Positions 49,853-62,435 of a stretch of DNA of 64,000 nucleotides are shown here, piece by piece. Made by a program: the position numbers and the translations under genes. The stretch comes from Capitella teleta (Eukaryota > Annelida > Polychaeta > Capitellidae): contig KB295847.1 in NCBI GenBank assembly GCA_000328365.1, positions 222,214 to 286,213 of the forward strand, written 5' to 3'. Below the pieces are notes generated by a model that did not search any database, was not told the origin of the DNA, and saw nothing but the letters and a program-made list of their open reading frames with translations. Within the stretch, counting starts at the first letter, position 1, and every line of letters begins with the position of its first letter.

Positions 49853-52700
49853 AGACGATGACTGCTGAACCGGCAAACCGTATTCGAAGAACATCTGAGA
49901 TGAAGCAGAAGAACCGATTTGAAGTCAGATCCCCAACATCCCTAGGGAGGGATGGGGTGGAGTGAAAATTTCTACATGTGACGGAAGAGGGGGGAGGGCT
50001 GTGTAGAGTCAAGAGGATACAGTAGTAATGCCTAATCAGGTGATCAATCATTTCCGATCGATAAAAATCGCGCATGAACTAATTCGCCAAGCTTAAAGGA
50101 TTATCAGAGCGTCGTGTGTATCTAACAGGTGTGCCACAATCATAGACTTATAGAGATTTATAGCTCACTGCACGAGCATGTTTGTGTAGAAAAGACAGGT
50201 CCTCCACCACGCAATTCACCCAATTGCCAATTGAGACATCGTTGACGAGAGTAAGATGTCTCAAACTAAACCAACCCGATCAAAAACTCCGCCGTTATGT
50301 CGGCTGCATTCAACGGAGTGAATTGAGTTCTGATTTCCCGAGAAATCTCTCTACGAAGTGACAAGACCATAATTCAAAATGATGTAATGATAAATATTTG
50401 GCATTCTGCTGTCTGTTCAAGTCATCTTATACATGAAGCATGTTTGTTATTCCATTTGCGGTGCTGCTCGGGATCCATGTCTTGTTTGTTTCAAGTCATT
50501 GGTGTTTGCTGGTACAATGAAAAAGCAGTCTTGTGTGGAAAGATTCAAACACTTTTGAAAAAGGAAGTAGCTTTCTAATTTGGGACACTACTTGATACTT
50601 TAATACATAATTACAGTGGTTATTTGTGAATCGATACCAGCAACTCCAGTTGAAACCAGTTGAAATCTCGCAGAATACCACGAGTGTTGACGAGATTGTG
50701 AAAACCTTGACCTACGAGCACTCTGAGCAATTCATGATACAGCTACTCATATTTGTCACCACGGGAAGACTTACGGCCGCCGAGGAATGTTCCGCGTTGC
50801 TGCCAAATCCAATCCAATCTCAGATCTATTTAGAAAGCAGTAAAAATTGCTCGATTGCAAGTGCAGTTGCGATGAAGAACTCTTGGGTATAGTGATGTAG
50901 TGATGAATGCTTAGCCCCGGGCCTTCAATTTGGATTCGTGTCGTTGTATATTTGACTTTAATTGCTTTCTGGTGAACTGTACTTGTTCGTAAGACTAGTG
51001 AGGTATCTCTACAAGTGATATGTACTTGGTTCTCGCTGCATGCCATGTGTTGGATGATGAATGCTTTCTGTATGAGGGACAAATCTTATAGCACGCGATA
51101 TAGACTGCAAGGCATCAGCTGTGACAGTTCCTGTAACGCTCACTGCCTGACTGATGGGGCTCAATAGCGTCTATTGTCGTACTCACTTTACTGCTGGGTG
51201 CAAAGTGTCATTTACTGAGTTGGTCATAGCAATATATATATATAAGGATGCATCTGCAAACATCATGTTATCTGGACCCACTGTGGCGCAATTGATCCAC
51301 GGTCTATCAGTAGGAGAGGAAACAAAATTGGAGAGGCACGGTGCCAACCGATGCTAAATTAGTAGCTCTGATGATATCAGTTTGGGTGTAGCATGCTCAG
51401 ATCAGAGAAGCCACGCAAAACCAGCCCCGACCCCACGCCATGCTGAGCCGCCTCATTTAACGAGGTTATATCAAAACATGCTACCTGGGAATACGAAATG
51501 AAACCGTATATCTGAGATACAGCAATTCACACTCGTATTTCGGCAGACCCTTCAGAAGGGCGTGGTGAGCTCTTGTCAGTTCAACCATAAACCCTGTTCC
51601 TTAACCTAAGACTTCTCTCACAGATAACTGTCGTAAAATGACCCAGCAAACCAGATATAAACATTTCATTTCCGGATAGCAACAAGGCCAAAGGATGTTC
51701 TACGAGCTATGCATGTTTGTAAGAGATCATTGCAAAAACAAGAAGACTCAGTTCTTATTTTTGGAGCGCCTCCTTGGTGGGTATGCTTTGTTTATATCGA
51801 TGACAAGTATTCCTATTTTGAACTGACCCGGATTTCCTTCGACACAAAGAGTGCCTTCAACACCCCATTGCTTGGCGTCTGCGCCCTTCCGTTAGTGCAC
51901 CCGTGCCAATTTCATCCTGCTCCCAATTTTCTCCCCGTTGATCGAACGGAGTTCTAACCTTTCACCCTTTGAGCTTTCAAGTTTTGCTGAAGCGAACAGT
52001 GAGCTCGAACAGTTGAAGCTTTGCACTCTCGGTTCGGGTTTTGGGGAATCGGCAATTACTCTCTTTGGTTCTTTGATCAGGTATCGACACCTCTTTACCT
52101 GAGAGCCCAACAAGGAGGTAGGTTGCTTTGTTTTTTAACGATATATGAGGATGCTCATCACCACGCATGAAATCAATCTGTCTATTTCATTCATTGGTCG
52201 TTACCCGAGTGTTCCGTCTGCAAATGATAACACGCGCGCTCTCTCTGAGCTCAGATTGATTATTCTAAGTTATCGGTCGCGTAGTACAAAAGACGGCTTG
52301 CAGCAGCTGAAAGAGGTCCGCTCATCCGCGGAGGCGGGTCCATAGCGAAGGGTTCCCGAAGGAACATCAAAGGCAAAGAGGTTGGCACTAAAAGCCCCCT
52401 ATTTAGACAGGGCAGCAGCAGAAGCAGCAGTAGCAGCAATTGCGAGCATGTCTTGCGGCGGCAATGCTGTGTGTTAGTCGTTTGTTTCAGTCCGCATGGC
52501 AAACTGCCACACTGCACTGAGAAGCAAAGAAAGAAAAATCCTCCCTTGGCAATTGTGTGCATACATACAGCTGTGAATTCATGTTATACACTGGCCATCT
52601 ACAGGTGGCTCAGTCACTGTGCTAAGCGACTGTATCAGACCGAATCGGATCCGCACCATTGAAGAGCCGTCCGGAGGGGATCATCCGAGGGATTTGGCAG
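49853..52700. other. Upstream region of the CRIM1-like gene, no gene recognised
   Basis: Complex, non-repetitive sequence with rising GC content towards the right. No exon or RNA gene could be supported. It could contain distal regulatory sequence of the gene at 53210. Confidence 0.4.
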
Positions 52701-53030
52701 ACGACCAATCAGCGAGCAGGAGAGGTGGATCAGAGGAAAGTGGAATGGGGAGGAGAAGGAGGAGAAGAAGGAGTTGGAAGAGGAGGGGAGTGGCGTGCTT
52801 GCCTGGCAATTGATTTCGAACCAGATCGATGCTGGTAGTGTGCCTTGGTCTCGTACCGAATTCTGACTGCCGATTTCTTTGCAGCCGACGCAGTTCTTAA
52901 AACCTGGAGGCCACCTCATGAATATTCATCATTTGCACTAACAGCCAATCAGCTGTCATTGAAGCTGAGTGAGACCGATAAAAAAGCGCGGAGCCTTTTG
53001 CATCGCCAGCATCGCGGTTGTCACCACTTG
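52701..53030 (+). promoter_or_regulatory. Probable promoter of the CRIM1-like gene
   Basis: CCAAT boxes occur at about 52705-52709 and 52945-52949 ('cagccaatcagctg'). A long purine tract (about 52730-52792, GGA/GAA-rich) lies between them, 'atgaatattcat' is at about 52917-52928, and a TATA-like 'gataaaaaag' is at 52977-52986. The spacing would place a start site near 53010, about 200 bp before the ATG at 53210. This is a motif-based inference only. Confidence 0.45.
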
Positions 53031-53209
53031 CCGACTGCCGCCCAAGAATTTCGCGCAGAACATCGTCGACCTACATGAAGAGCAACAGTAGCGTGTTATC
53101 AGCTGTTGTCCGGCTGAGGATAAGCATGCGTCGCCGTGTGGATCTCTGTGACTGACCAGTGGATATCTCTCTTAAATGCTACTTTGTGGCAGTGCTTAGT
53201 AGTCGTCTG

Positions 53210-56200
53210 ATGGCGCACTACCTACTCGTCGTCTTGCTCGTCACATCCAGCGTCGTCACCTCCGCCTTCCAGTGCGGGGTGTGCGACAGGACGACGTGTG
53301 TGGCCCCTGGGGAATGTCCAGGGGGGCTGGTCATCGACGGTTGCGGGTGTTGTGCCGTCTGCGGCCGCGTTGAGAACGAGGAGTGTGGGGGGCTCATGTG
53401 GGGGCCTGAGCCCCCGGGGGTGTGTGCCCCCGGGTTCATATGCAAAGTGTCGTCAGTGGGAGAAGGGGATAGCATCACAGGACTGGAGATAGGACATTGC
53501 CACGGTAAGATACCGCTGTGCCCAAAGAACAATGCGCTTGCAATAACATTGCACAAGCACTGATCATTTTTAGGTCAATGACTAGATTTTTTTTATCTCC
53601 AATATTTATTTTATCGATCGACACTGAAGTGCATTTAAACACTTTCAATGCCTTTTAAGCCTGACAGCTATTGAAGGTACGCGGATCGCGTATCATACAG
53701 CCTTTAATATTCTCGCTCTGCATGAGTAGCATTCTCACTTCTACAATTGCTACCTGTCGACTATAATCATCGGTGTAATACAATGGCCACCTGCTATAAC
53801 TGTGTATGCGCTTGTTCATAATATCCTATACACCTTGTAATTAGTCAATATGCAATCAATACTTGCTCACAACACCTATAGACGTGCCCTAGAAAACCTC
53901 ACGTGTATCATTCTTGAGGTCATCTAGCCGTGATTTTTCTAACTCGAGAACAACGATGCTTCCTGCCTGTGCCTCTAACAAACCAAAAAACTGGCACTTG
54001 GGAAAAAGCGAGACGCCCGCCGCCTCTCGCCGCATACCGTAGTTTTGCCGCTTGCTCTCAATGAATGAATGAAACATATAAGAGCAGCTGAAGAAATCTT
54101 CGTCTAACTCATGCCACGGATAATTAATCGATGAATTAAGATTAGCATACCTCTTCACCTTCACAATTGAGGTGAAACTTCGAGATATAAAACTTCGAGA
54201 TATAGGTAATCTCTGAAGTATCAACGGAAGTGGTGGGTTGTATTTATAGACGCCACTCATTCATCTTTGCTCTTTTGACAAAAGAAAAACCCATTCTGAC
54301 TTCCTTAATGCACAAAGGGTGGGGTTTGGGTATAACTGTGTAAGTTACGAATGGTATATTGCACAGGATTGGCACTCCTGTGTGGTTTTGTGTATGCAGT
54401 CTGTGATGTGTGAGCGCTGTTATATCAAGGCTGTTCACCCGACCTTCCTACCGGAATCATTCGTCATAAGGAGTCTCATCCGTCAGAAGGTTATACGATT
54501 ATAAGAAAACAATTTCCCGTCAAATGGCAAATCTGCTATTATGCATTAAACGCAGAGTTATTGCATTTGTGTCTATTGATGTGGAAACAGATCTGATCCA
54601 AGATGCAATTCATCTCGCACGGAAGTCAAACCACGATTGCCACTACCAGATTACTCGATTCGATAAAATTGTTGTTTAATGTCACATCTTGCCAATTATT
54701 CAGTCTGCTTGATGTATGTCATATTTATCGACTGTGCATTAAAAATAATAGCGTGTGATATTACCCTGTAGATCGGCGATGTCGATATATCTAATCGCTC
54801 TCTTCCAAACAGTGATTCGTTTCTAGGACAAGGGTTCTTGGTGCAAATGCCAATCTACTCATATGAGCCATACGTTCGCTAAATCTAATCTGCCTATATG
54901 ATCTTAAATTAACAAAATGTTGTACAAATGGTGTACACGCTGTCAAAGGCCTTTGATCGATCGAGGCAATATATGTTCTCCTGATTGCTTAATCATTCCA
55001 AACCAAACAATGAATCTGGCTCGACCCGTCCCTTCCCTTTCGTAATATCTCCCTGGCAATATACCTGGGAGCAATTACCTGGCACTGCTATGACATAAGA
55101 CACCTGAAATCGATAACGATTTCCCTGTACTGAAGCCATGCTTTACACTCCGCCATGCTTCATTTAACACTTCTTAGCGTTGTTCCTCAGCAGGGAACTT
55201 TCCCTGTTTCACCTCTTTTTTTTCCCCTCATATTTTTCCCAGGAGGTGTTTCCCAACACAGCCTACAGGTTGCAAACAGTATGATCATGGATTAATCAGA
55301 GTGGTTCCCCGTAGGCTTAGCCTAAACCCTAAAATCTGATAATATCGGGTTCGGCTTTCCATCATTGCGCGCGCACGGAATTCTTGGATGCTTCCGCTGA
55401 ATGCGGACGAATGAAGTAATGAGTCGTTCGTTTTGCGGTTTGAAAGTTTTATTGAAAGCAAAGCATTCCATCAACCCATCAGCGAGCGCGGTTAAAACAT
55501 GTGAAGGCACAATTGGTTACAGTCCGCTTCTGCCAAGAACTCTCACCTGTAAAATGCACGCAACAATTAACACATTAACAGGTCCCTCAACCAACAACCT
55601 TGGAATTGGCCACAAGTGTCTAAAACTCGGAGCACTTAGAGAAGCGGGAGCAAGGCGGAATCCAAAGATCCGGTGAATTTATTTATCGATGTAAACAAAG
55701 TCAAATAAACTACTCGATATCGCCCATGTTACCTATTAGAACGGAGCATGTCAGCCTCCTGGTTCCAATGGATACAGTCACACAACTGATGCCGAACACG
55801 TGTGCAACTGAGCCCCTCCCTGTATATCCGCCCAGTCATGACACAATGTTCGGCGCCATATTGCAGCCTGCAAACATGACAGTGTACCGAAGCCCCTGCA
55901 ATTGGGGTTTTGCTAATTGAAGGCCTTTGAGTGGCAGGCCACCGGGCATCCATTACGCCCCGAACCCTGCTTTTCTGAGCTCTTATATTAGCCGTGTGAC
56001 GTTCGCTGATTGCGAAGAGCTCGTTCTGATGGACAGCTAGCGCCCCTAGATCGCTCGCTGTATTTCACCATGGCGCTCTTAGACCGTTCGGTGTTTATAT
56101 GAAAGCAATCTTTGGCTATTGGTAATTGGTTCCTCAAATTTCGAGGATTTTACTTTGCTTCTGCGCGTACATGTATACAAATATGAATCTGTTCAATTGG

Positions 56201-59200
56201 TAATATGCCCATTTGTTACATATGCAATACACCATGCATCTCCGTCCAACATCACAGATCTTTGTTATTTTTAAGTTACCCGTTGACGCAGCGAGCCATT
56301 TGCATTGCATATCGCTTAATAAAAAACCTATACGTGTGTTGAGGTTAACTTTCCTGAGATTTTGGCAGTTTTATGACTGATTAAAATGTCTCGTAACTCT
56401 TGTTGTGTCAGCCAGAAGCACCCATGTCCTTGGTATTATTATTCTATTGAGTATATACATTGTATATAAATGCATTTTAAGCGAATGAATGCTCCCTTTA
56501 AAAGGGCGTGTTCACTTTACACGGAGCAATGATCAATGTGGGATTGTACCCATTCAACATTCTGGACATATATAGTTTATCAACTTTTCTGCTTCACACC
56601 TCATCAAGGTATTCAAAGTAACACCTGCGGTGCTTGGAGGCCAAAAGAGGACCCAGTCGTAAGGCTTCGTTTCGTGTCCCCAAGTCGCCGAAAATAACCG
56701 CAGAATCGAGTCAGTAGGGCATTAAAAGAGGGTTCATCAAGTACGAATTACTTTCTCTTGTGTAAGCGTAAACTGATGCTGCATGTTGTGGGGCGTGGAT
56801 CTTCCTTGGAACTCTCCAAAGAACGCAAAGAACTCAGAGACCCCGTGTTTATTTGCGTTCTTCTCTCCTCTCGCATGTTGTTTGGTTTTCTATAAGCAGA
56901 ACGGAAAAACAAACAAGAAGAGGTGGTTAACTCTGCATTTAGCCATAAAGCACTTTACTATCAAGCACCCTAAACACCACGCTCCTATAGCGTGGGTGGA
57001 CCATCATTTTGATCAGCTTGTTATGCTAGCTGTGAAGTCAATTGTAATTGAGATGTCCACGTGCACTTCAATGCCTTTATTTGGGCTAAATACTTATTCG
57101 AATTATTGAACCTTGCTCCTTATTTAGTCTCCAATCAGCATACTTTTTTATCTTGGCTTTCATCTCTTTGAATCAACACCCATCGACGGCTTGTTGAGAA
57201 ATGCACGTGGGGTGTTATGAACTTATGGGTTGAGGGTGCGGAGACCCTGGAGAAACCCTCGGTACCTGGTTATATGATGACGGGGCGTCAACACTGCAAG
57301 ACAAAACATCATGACATAGACCTAGCATTCCAGGCATTCATCGCATATCTCATAAGATATAAACTAGATAAGATTTATCGATTCACCTTCTCTCGCTGTA
57401 AGTTTCAGCAAGGATCTCATTAATGGTTTTAGAGCCAGGTTGGGTTACAAGTCTCACTTTATATGGCCGTGTTACTCGTCTATGGAATGACGATGTCGCC
57501 TTCTCACTTGATTTACACACATCACATTTATTGCACTTAACAAAACGTTGACAATTAATAGTGACTCGGAGAGCAGCGACACCCCCGAAGAGCTATATAC
57601 ACAATAAACGGAACCAGCGCTATAAAATTCCTAACAACATCGGCATGACACTGCACAACACTCCACGAGCCACTTGAGCAGCATATCGTGACTATCTTAA
57701 ATGTTTTCTGACATACCTGCGCCGTGATTTACCTGAAAAGGTGCAAATACCAGCCTCCCAAGGCGCCCGAGGCGGTCCGTCCCTTGAATACTCAACAGTA
57801 TCAGTCTCACGTGCTGTGGGCAACTGTCTCACAGCCTATCATTACGCTCGTATACTTTGCTGTATACCTCATTTATCTTGCTATACCCATGCATGCCGTC
57901 TCAAGCTGCGTTAAATGCTTCTATTTTTTTAATTACACGTATAGCCATGCATTGACACAACTGGCAGGGCGTGCATGGTACTTGAGGCATCGTCTGAAAT
58001 ATGATTTTTTTATGTCGTGTCTGATTGACATTTTGAATACATACTGAGCGTGAAAATGTAAACGAAATATTTGACTGTCAGGTACACCTCTCGAAAGGTA
58101 TCCTCTATGAATAAATGATCACATGAATTTCATGTATTTATGTGCCTGGGTGATAAAGAGGGAGAGGACTGATGGCGTCGTGTTACTAAGAATGCATGTA
58201 TGCGAGTAGATTCATCATTACTTGCATGTAAAGCGTCTAGTTTTTTTAAAGCCATTATTCACTTTTGTGTGTTTTTATGGTCGACGGTAATGATCGTGCA
58301 AATGACAAACATGCCCATTGTATGGTTAACCACATGCTTCAATCTCATATTTCAGCCATGCCAACTGGTCTGGACTCCCAATCCTCGGCGAAGGAGTGCG
58401 ATGAGGCGGCCTGCAGCCTGCCCATCGTTGAGTGTCCTCACGACTCCTTCTTTGCCATCTCAGTGAGGCAACCAGGCCAGTGTTGTCCTCAGCCACCTGA
58501 ACAACCATGCAAGTGCTTACCATGCCTTGAGGAAGAGGTCAAGTGCGCTGAAGGTCGAATTAAGGTCAAGGTCACCACCGGAAATGATCTTCCCGGAAGC
58601 TGTTGTGATATTCATGAATGCTATGCTAAAGGTGAGATATGCCTTCCTGTCAACAGCTGGAATTTCATCTGCAGTGTATACGCTTGAGCCGTCACCCCTG
58701 TGGTCATTTTGTAAAGGTCACTAAGTACATTCATGCCTAGATTAGTCTGCGGTCAGACCGATAATGACCTTACACGGTCATCAAGGTCATGTGGAAATCA
58801 AGTCCGAACATTCCACGAGGCAACCTACGAGTGCAGTAGTACGAGGGAAAGGCCTCGTGGCTGTAAACTGTAAAGCAACACGGCCTTGCCTTCTACGAGT
58901 ACACTCTCAATGGAGATGTCAGGCTCTTTTTTTTCTCTTCCCAGGTCTCAATATTTCAATTTTTACCTCTTTCTTGAAGTATCTACGACGCCTGGCTAGG
59001 CGCTAAACCCGTTTGATGTGGGCTGGCAGCTAAGGCAATCAAAATGCGGAATGAGGGTCTTTAATGTCGCTAATTGCCTTACTGAGGGCGTTCAGAATTC
59101 ACCCCTGCCTTCTCACAACCCTTGCCCTCTTGGGTAATCCCTGAGAATCATCTTATCAGGCCAATTGCCCTTGTAAGCGAGCCCCTTGAGACGCCGTTGC

Positions 59201-61978
59201 ATCGCAAAACAGCGCTTTTGGGACAGAGAAATCGACATTGGTCCCACCGGAAGTGAGCATTGTTGGAGTGACCTATGCGCCCTCTGTGGCTGGTATGCGA
59301 GGTAGAACCACTCCAGCAGGCAGTGAAGTAGATCATTGGTTGTTAGTTGTAAATGTCTTTTGTTAAAACGGTTTCAGAGCAAAACTGTTAGCTGTGGTTG
59401 GGGAATAAAACGTCCTTGTAACAGATCTCTCCAAACATTTGATTTAGAATTTGTTTCTCATGACAGGAATCACATAAACATTGCTGCTTAACATCAGTTC
59501 CCTCCCCCGCGTCGAATTCCATGCCCACGGAGTTTGATCCGTCACCATAGCAACCAATAAACAATTAATAATCTGGCGTCCTATATGGAACCATTTTGAG
59601 CCACAGAGTGTTTTCTGGGATTCAGTGGGTACTATAATAGAGAGGCGTTGCTATTTCCAGCCTTAATGTATGCTCACAGATTTTCTGAATAGAAGTGTGC
59701 TTGTGTGTCTTACGTGCTTCCGTTGAAATTCGTAAAATGGAATTCTCGACAAGAAGCGTGAAATGCAAGGAATGCATCACAAGGAACAAATGTTTACAAA
59801 TGCGACCAATAGCATTCACTATTAAAGCTTCATTTGACGAGCTTGGTCTAATTCAGTCGCACATATAGAACATTGAAGTGACTCACTTCTCTTCCGTTTA
59901 TTGCCAGTAAATGAGTCGTGATAACCTCTTGCCTGAAAGGCGATGACAGAGTCGGTTATAGAACTTAAAACAGTTCCCTTGGTCACTTCACTGTATAGCC
60001 GTAGCGTGAGATTAGGAACTCGTGGAGCCGTAACACCAGTCAGCTATCCCTTCCACGAAACACAACACTATAAAGCTCCTCTCAGGGCAGGTGTTCCTTC
60101 GATGCCCGTTGTTGTGGTCGATGGAGAGCGCAGTCGGCAGGTTTATTACCTCTCCGTTTTCGCCTTATGACTGATCCATTACCTGAAACGCTAAACTTGA
60201 CCCCTATCAGTTTTGACAGCGATCGGTTCGGTTCGTAGACGTTGGACCAGTTGCTCTCTTAATCATTCGCAATGTTTACCCTCGTAGTCTCCGGTTTCGA
60301 GGCCATTCAACCGTTGTGTGCTATATTGGGGCTCTTATGATATTTTTGGTTTGTTGAGTGATAAAATCCCGCACTCTCTTCGAATGCATTCATCTCGTCT
60401 CCGACGTTCTTCATTTTTGCCCACGTTTTCACTGATAATGTTGAGTAAAATTGATTGCGATATATATTTTTTTATATTTTGAATGAACACGTTTTCACTG
60501 ACTGTTTAATGATTAATGTGGCTAACCTGTCAGTTGGAAGTTTCATGTCACAAATCATTATGATGTTCCTCTACAACCCTCTAGCTCATTTCTTGGTTAA
60601 AATCCACCGGAAATGCAAAATTTTCTTACATCCCCCTCATTTCAGAGACTGCCTGCAGCAATGTCACTTGTTCACAAGGATCAAATGTGACGTCATGTCC
60701 GGATGACAGTGCCGCCCTTTCGAGAAAATTAACTCACGGAGGCTGCTGTGAGGAACCCCTGAGGTGAGCCAACCCTCGATGCTCAGGTTCCAACTGAGAC
60801 TCTCGCAGACATCCTCAGTTTCAATCGTCTCGCAGTTCAGACATGAATGGAACTTGGCTCTCTTTGATCATACGCGGCTGAGAATATCTGCCGTGAAATT
60901 TGATTAGTGATATTCTTGTCAAGGGAGAGCTGTGAGATGTTATATAGCGATAAGCCTTATCATATAACGACGCTTGTATGTACCTCATTTGTTGTGCCAT
61001 AATCTTCATTCTGAAGTTCTTCTCCGCGCGCAAGAGGAATAAGGGCGCCTTGGTTGAAGTCTATACGGCGATATAAAGGGAACGTTATTTATCTTCTGCT
61101 GGAAGCATGCATGCAAAGATTGCACGTTGACATTTTTTTGTTCCCTCTTTTTCTTATAAGACGAGGGTTGATTTTTTTTTCTGTTCTTATAAAACAAGAG
61201 GATGACGTGACTTCTCGGAGGTCACGCAATTGCTGCACCCTGAAGCGCAAAGCGAGGCTTGTTGCATATTGCATGGTTGGATCAAATGCACTGTTAAACA
61301 ACTGTGCATTCATTATCACAAATGCATCGCGGTGCATTTGTTAACAGCCTCCGGGTATCCTCGGTGGACGCTCCACCGTGATGCCGAGACAGTAAGGGTT
61401 CAAGATAAAGACTAAGTAGTTCGTGATGAATGATGATATGGTCCGAAAGAGACGAACTCCCTTCATTCAATTTGTTCTCCTTTATTTCCGTAGTACTTAT
61501 TTACTTTGAGATCGTCTCAAATATCGCAAATATTCTCACGTTCTTCTTCTCATTCACCTTCCAAGTGTCAGTTGGCAGGACAAAGCCTCGCACCATCCAT
61601 CATGTATTCGCAAAGTGTCGGCTCATTTTTCTTGATTATAATTACTCAGTTGTGTAAAATTAAACGCATTCGACGCGGTCGCATTCCGACAGCGTTGACA
61701 GCCGAAAAGTTTACTCTCTGCTGTTGACAAAAGATCTCATTTCTAATGAATGTCCACATTGCACAATATACACGTAACCTGATACCAGTGCCATTTATAA
61801 ACACTTAGTTTTATGATTACTAAACTTCAATGTAATTTATCTTTGCTTTCCAGGTGCGAATGTTTACCAGAGGACCGGTGCTCAGAAACCAAGTGTCGGG
61901 ATGGTCAAGTAGCTCGGTGGTCAGCCAAGGCTTCTGGGGTGCCTGGGGACTGCTGCGACTCATACACATGTATCAATG
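53210..61978 (+). CDS. CRIM1: CRIM1-like secreted/transmembrane IGFBP-VWC protein, 3' partial
   Basis: Four coding exons are visible: 53210-53504, 58356-58631, 60646-60763 and 61854-61978, with phases that match throughout. The first ATG opens a signal peptide ([19 protein letters not shown]) directly followed by an IGFBP domain: [20 protein letters not shown], the signature [10 protein letters not shown], then EECGG and CAPGFIC. Later exons encode cysteine-rich VWC modules: [16 protein letters not shown]...[19 protein letters not shown]...GSCCDIHEC, then [16 protein letters not shown]...GGCC, joined in frame to [14 protein letters not shown]...[14 protein letters not shown] followed by VWC repeats is the plan of CRIM1, which binds BMPs and tunes growth-factor signalling. 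The gene continues to the right (exon 4 ends in phase 1), so antistasin-type repeats, the TM segment and the tail are not seen. Other IGFBP-VWC proteins remain possible. Introns are 1.1-4.9 kb. Confidence 0.85.
53505..58355. other. First intron of the CRIM1-like gene
   Basis: 4.85 kb with no recognised exon, repeat family or RNA gene. The sequence is complex rather than transposon-rich, so regulatory content is possible but not demonstrated. Confidence 0.5.
58632..60645. other. Second intron of the CRIM1-like gene
   Basis: 2.0 kb without recognised coding or repeat content. Confidence 0.5.
60764..61853. other. Third intron of the CRIM1-like gene
   Basis: 1.1 kb without recognised coding content. 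It ends in a clear polypyrimidine and CAG acceptor ('tttgctttccag'). Confidence 0.5.
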
Positions 61979-62404
61979 GTGAGTTGTCATGACTGACCAC
62001 TTTGCAGAGTGAACGCTTGGACCACACTGAAGCGACATGTCGATTTTTCTGCATCGTGTGTGTGGGACTGTGTTGAGTGAGTAGCCTGGAGGGCTGGAAA
62101 CATGTTCAACTTTGCAGTTTTGAGACTTGTACATCGTGTTTAAACAGCGTTACGGAATGCCAAAATTGAGAGCCGTAAATTTTCTCTCGTGCAACTTCTA
62201 TCGCGGCTTGATTGCATGTAATTGGCGCGGTTTTTGCGCGACGACAGGAAACTCTAAATCAACGGTCGTGTTCGGCTTATTACGCGCTCGAAATAATCCG
62301 TCGTAAACTAATAATTGCGATGCAGTTGTCTGCAGAGATGTTTGAGAATCTGGTGTGAAGTCCATCGAGATCGTAAAGCGCTTGGATCCCACGCGTTTGC
62401 ATGC

Positions 62405-62435
<31 letters not shown>

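Noticed and set aside
53159-53209. Upstream extension of the CRIM1-like start
   Set aside because: It would need a GTG start; the ATG at 53210 opens a perfect signal peptide.
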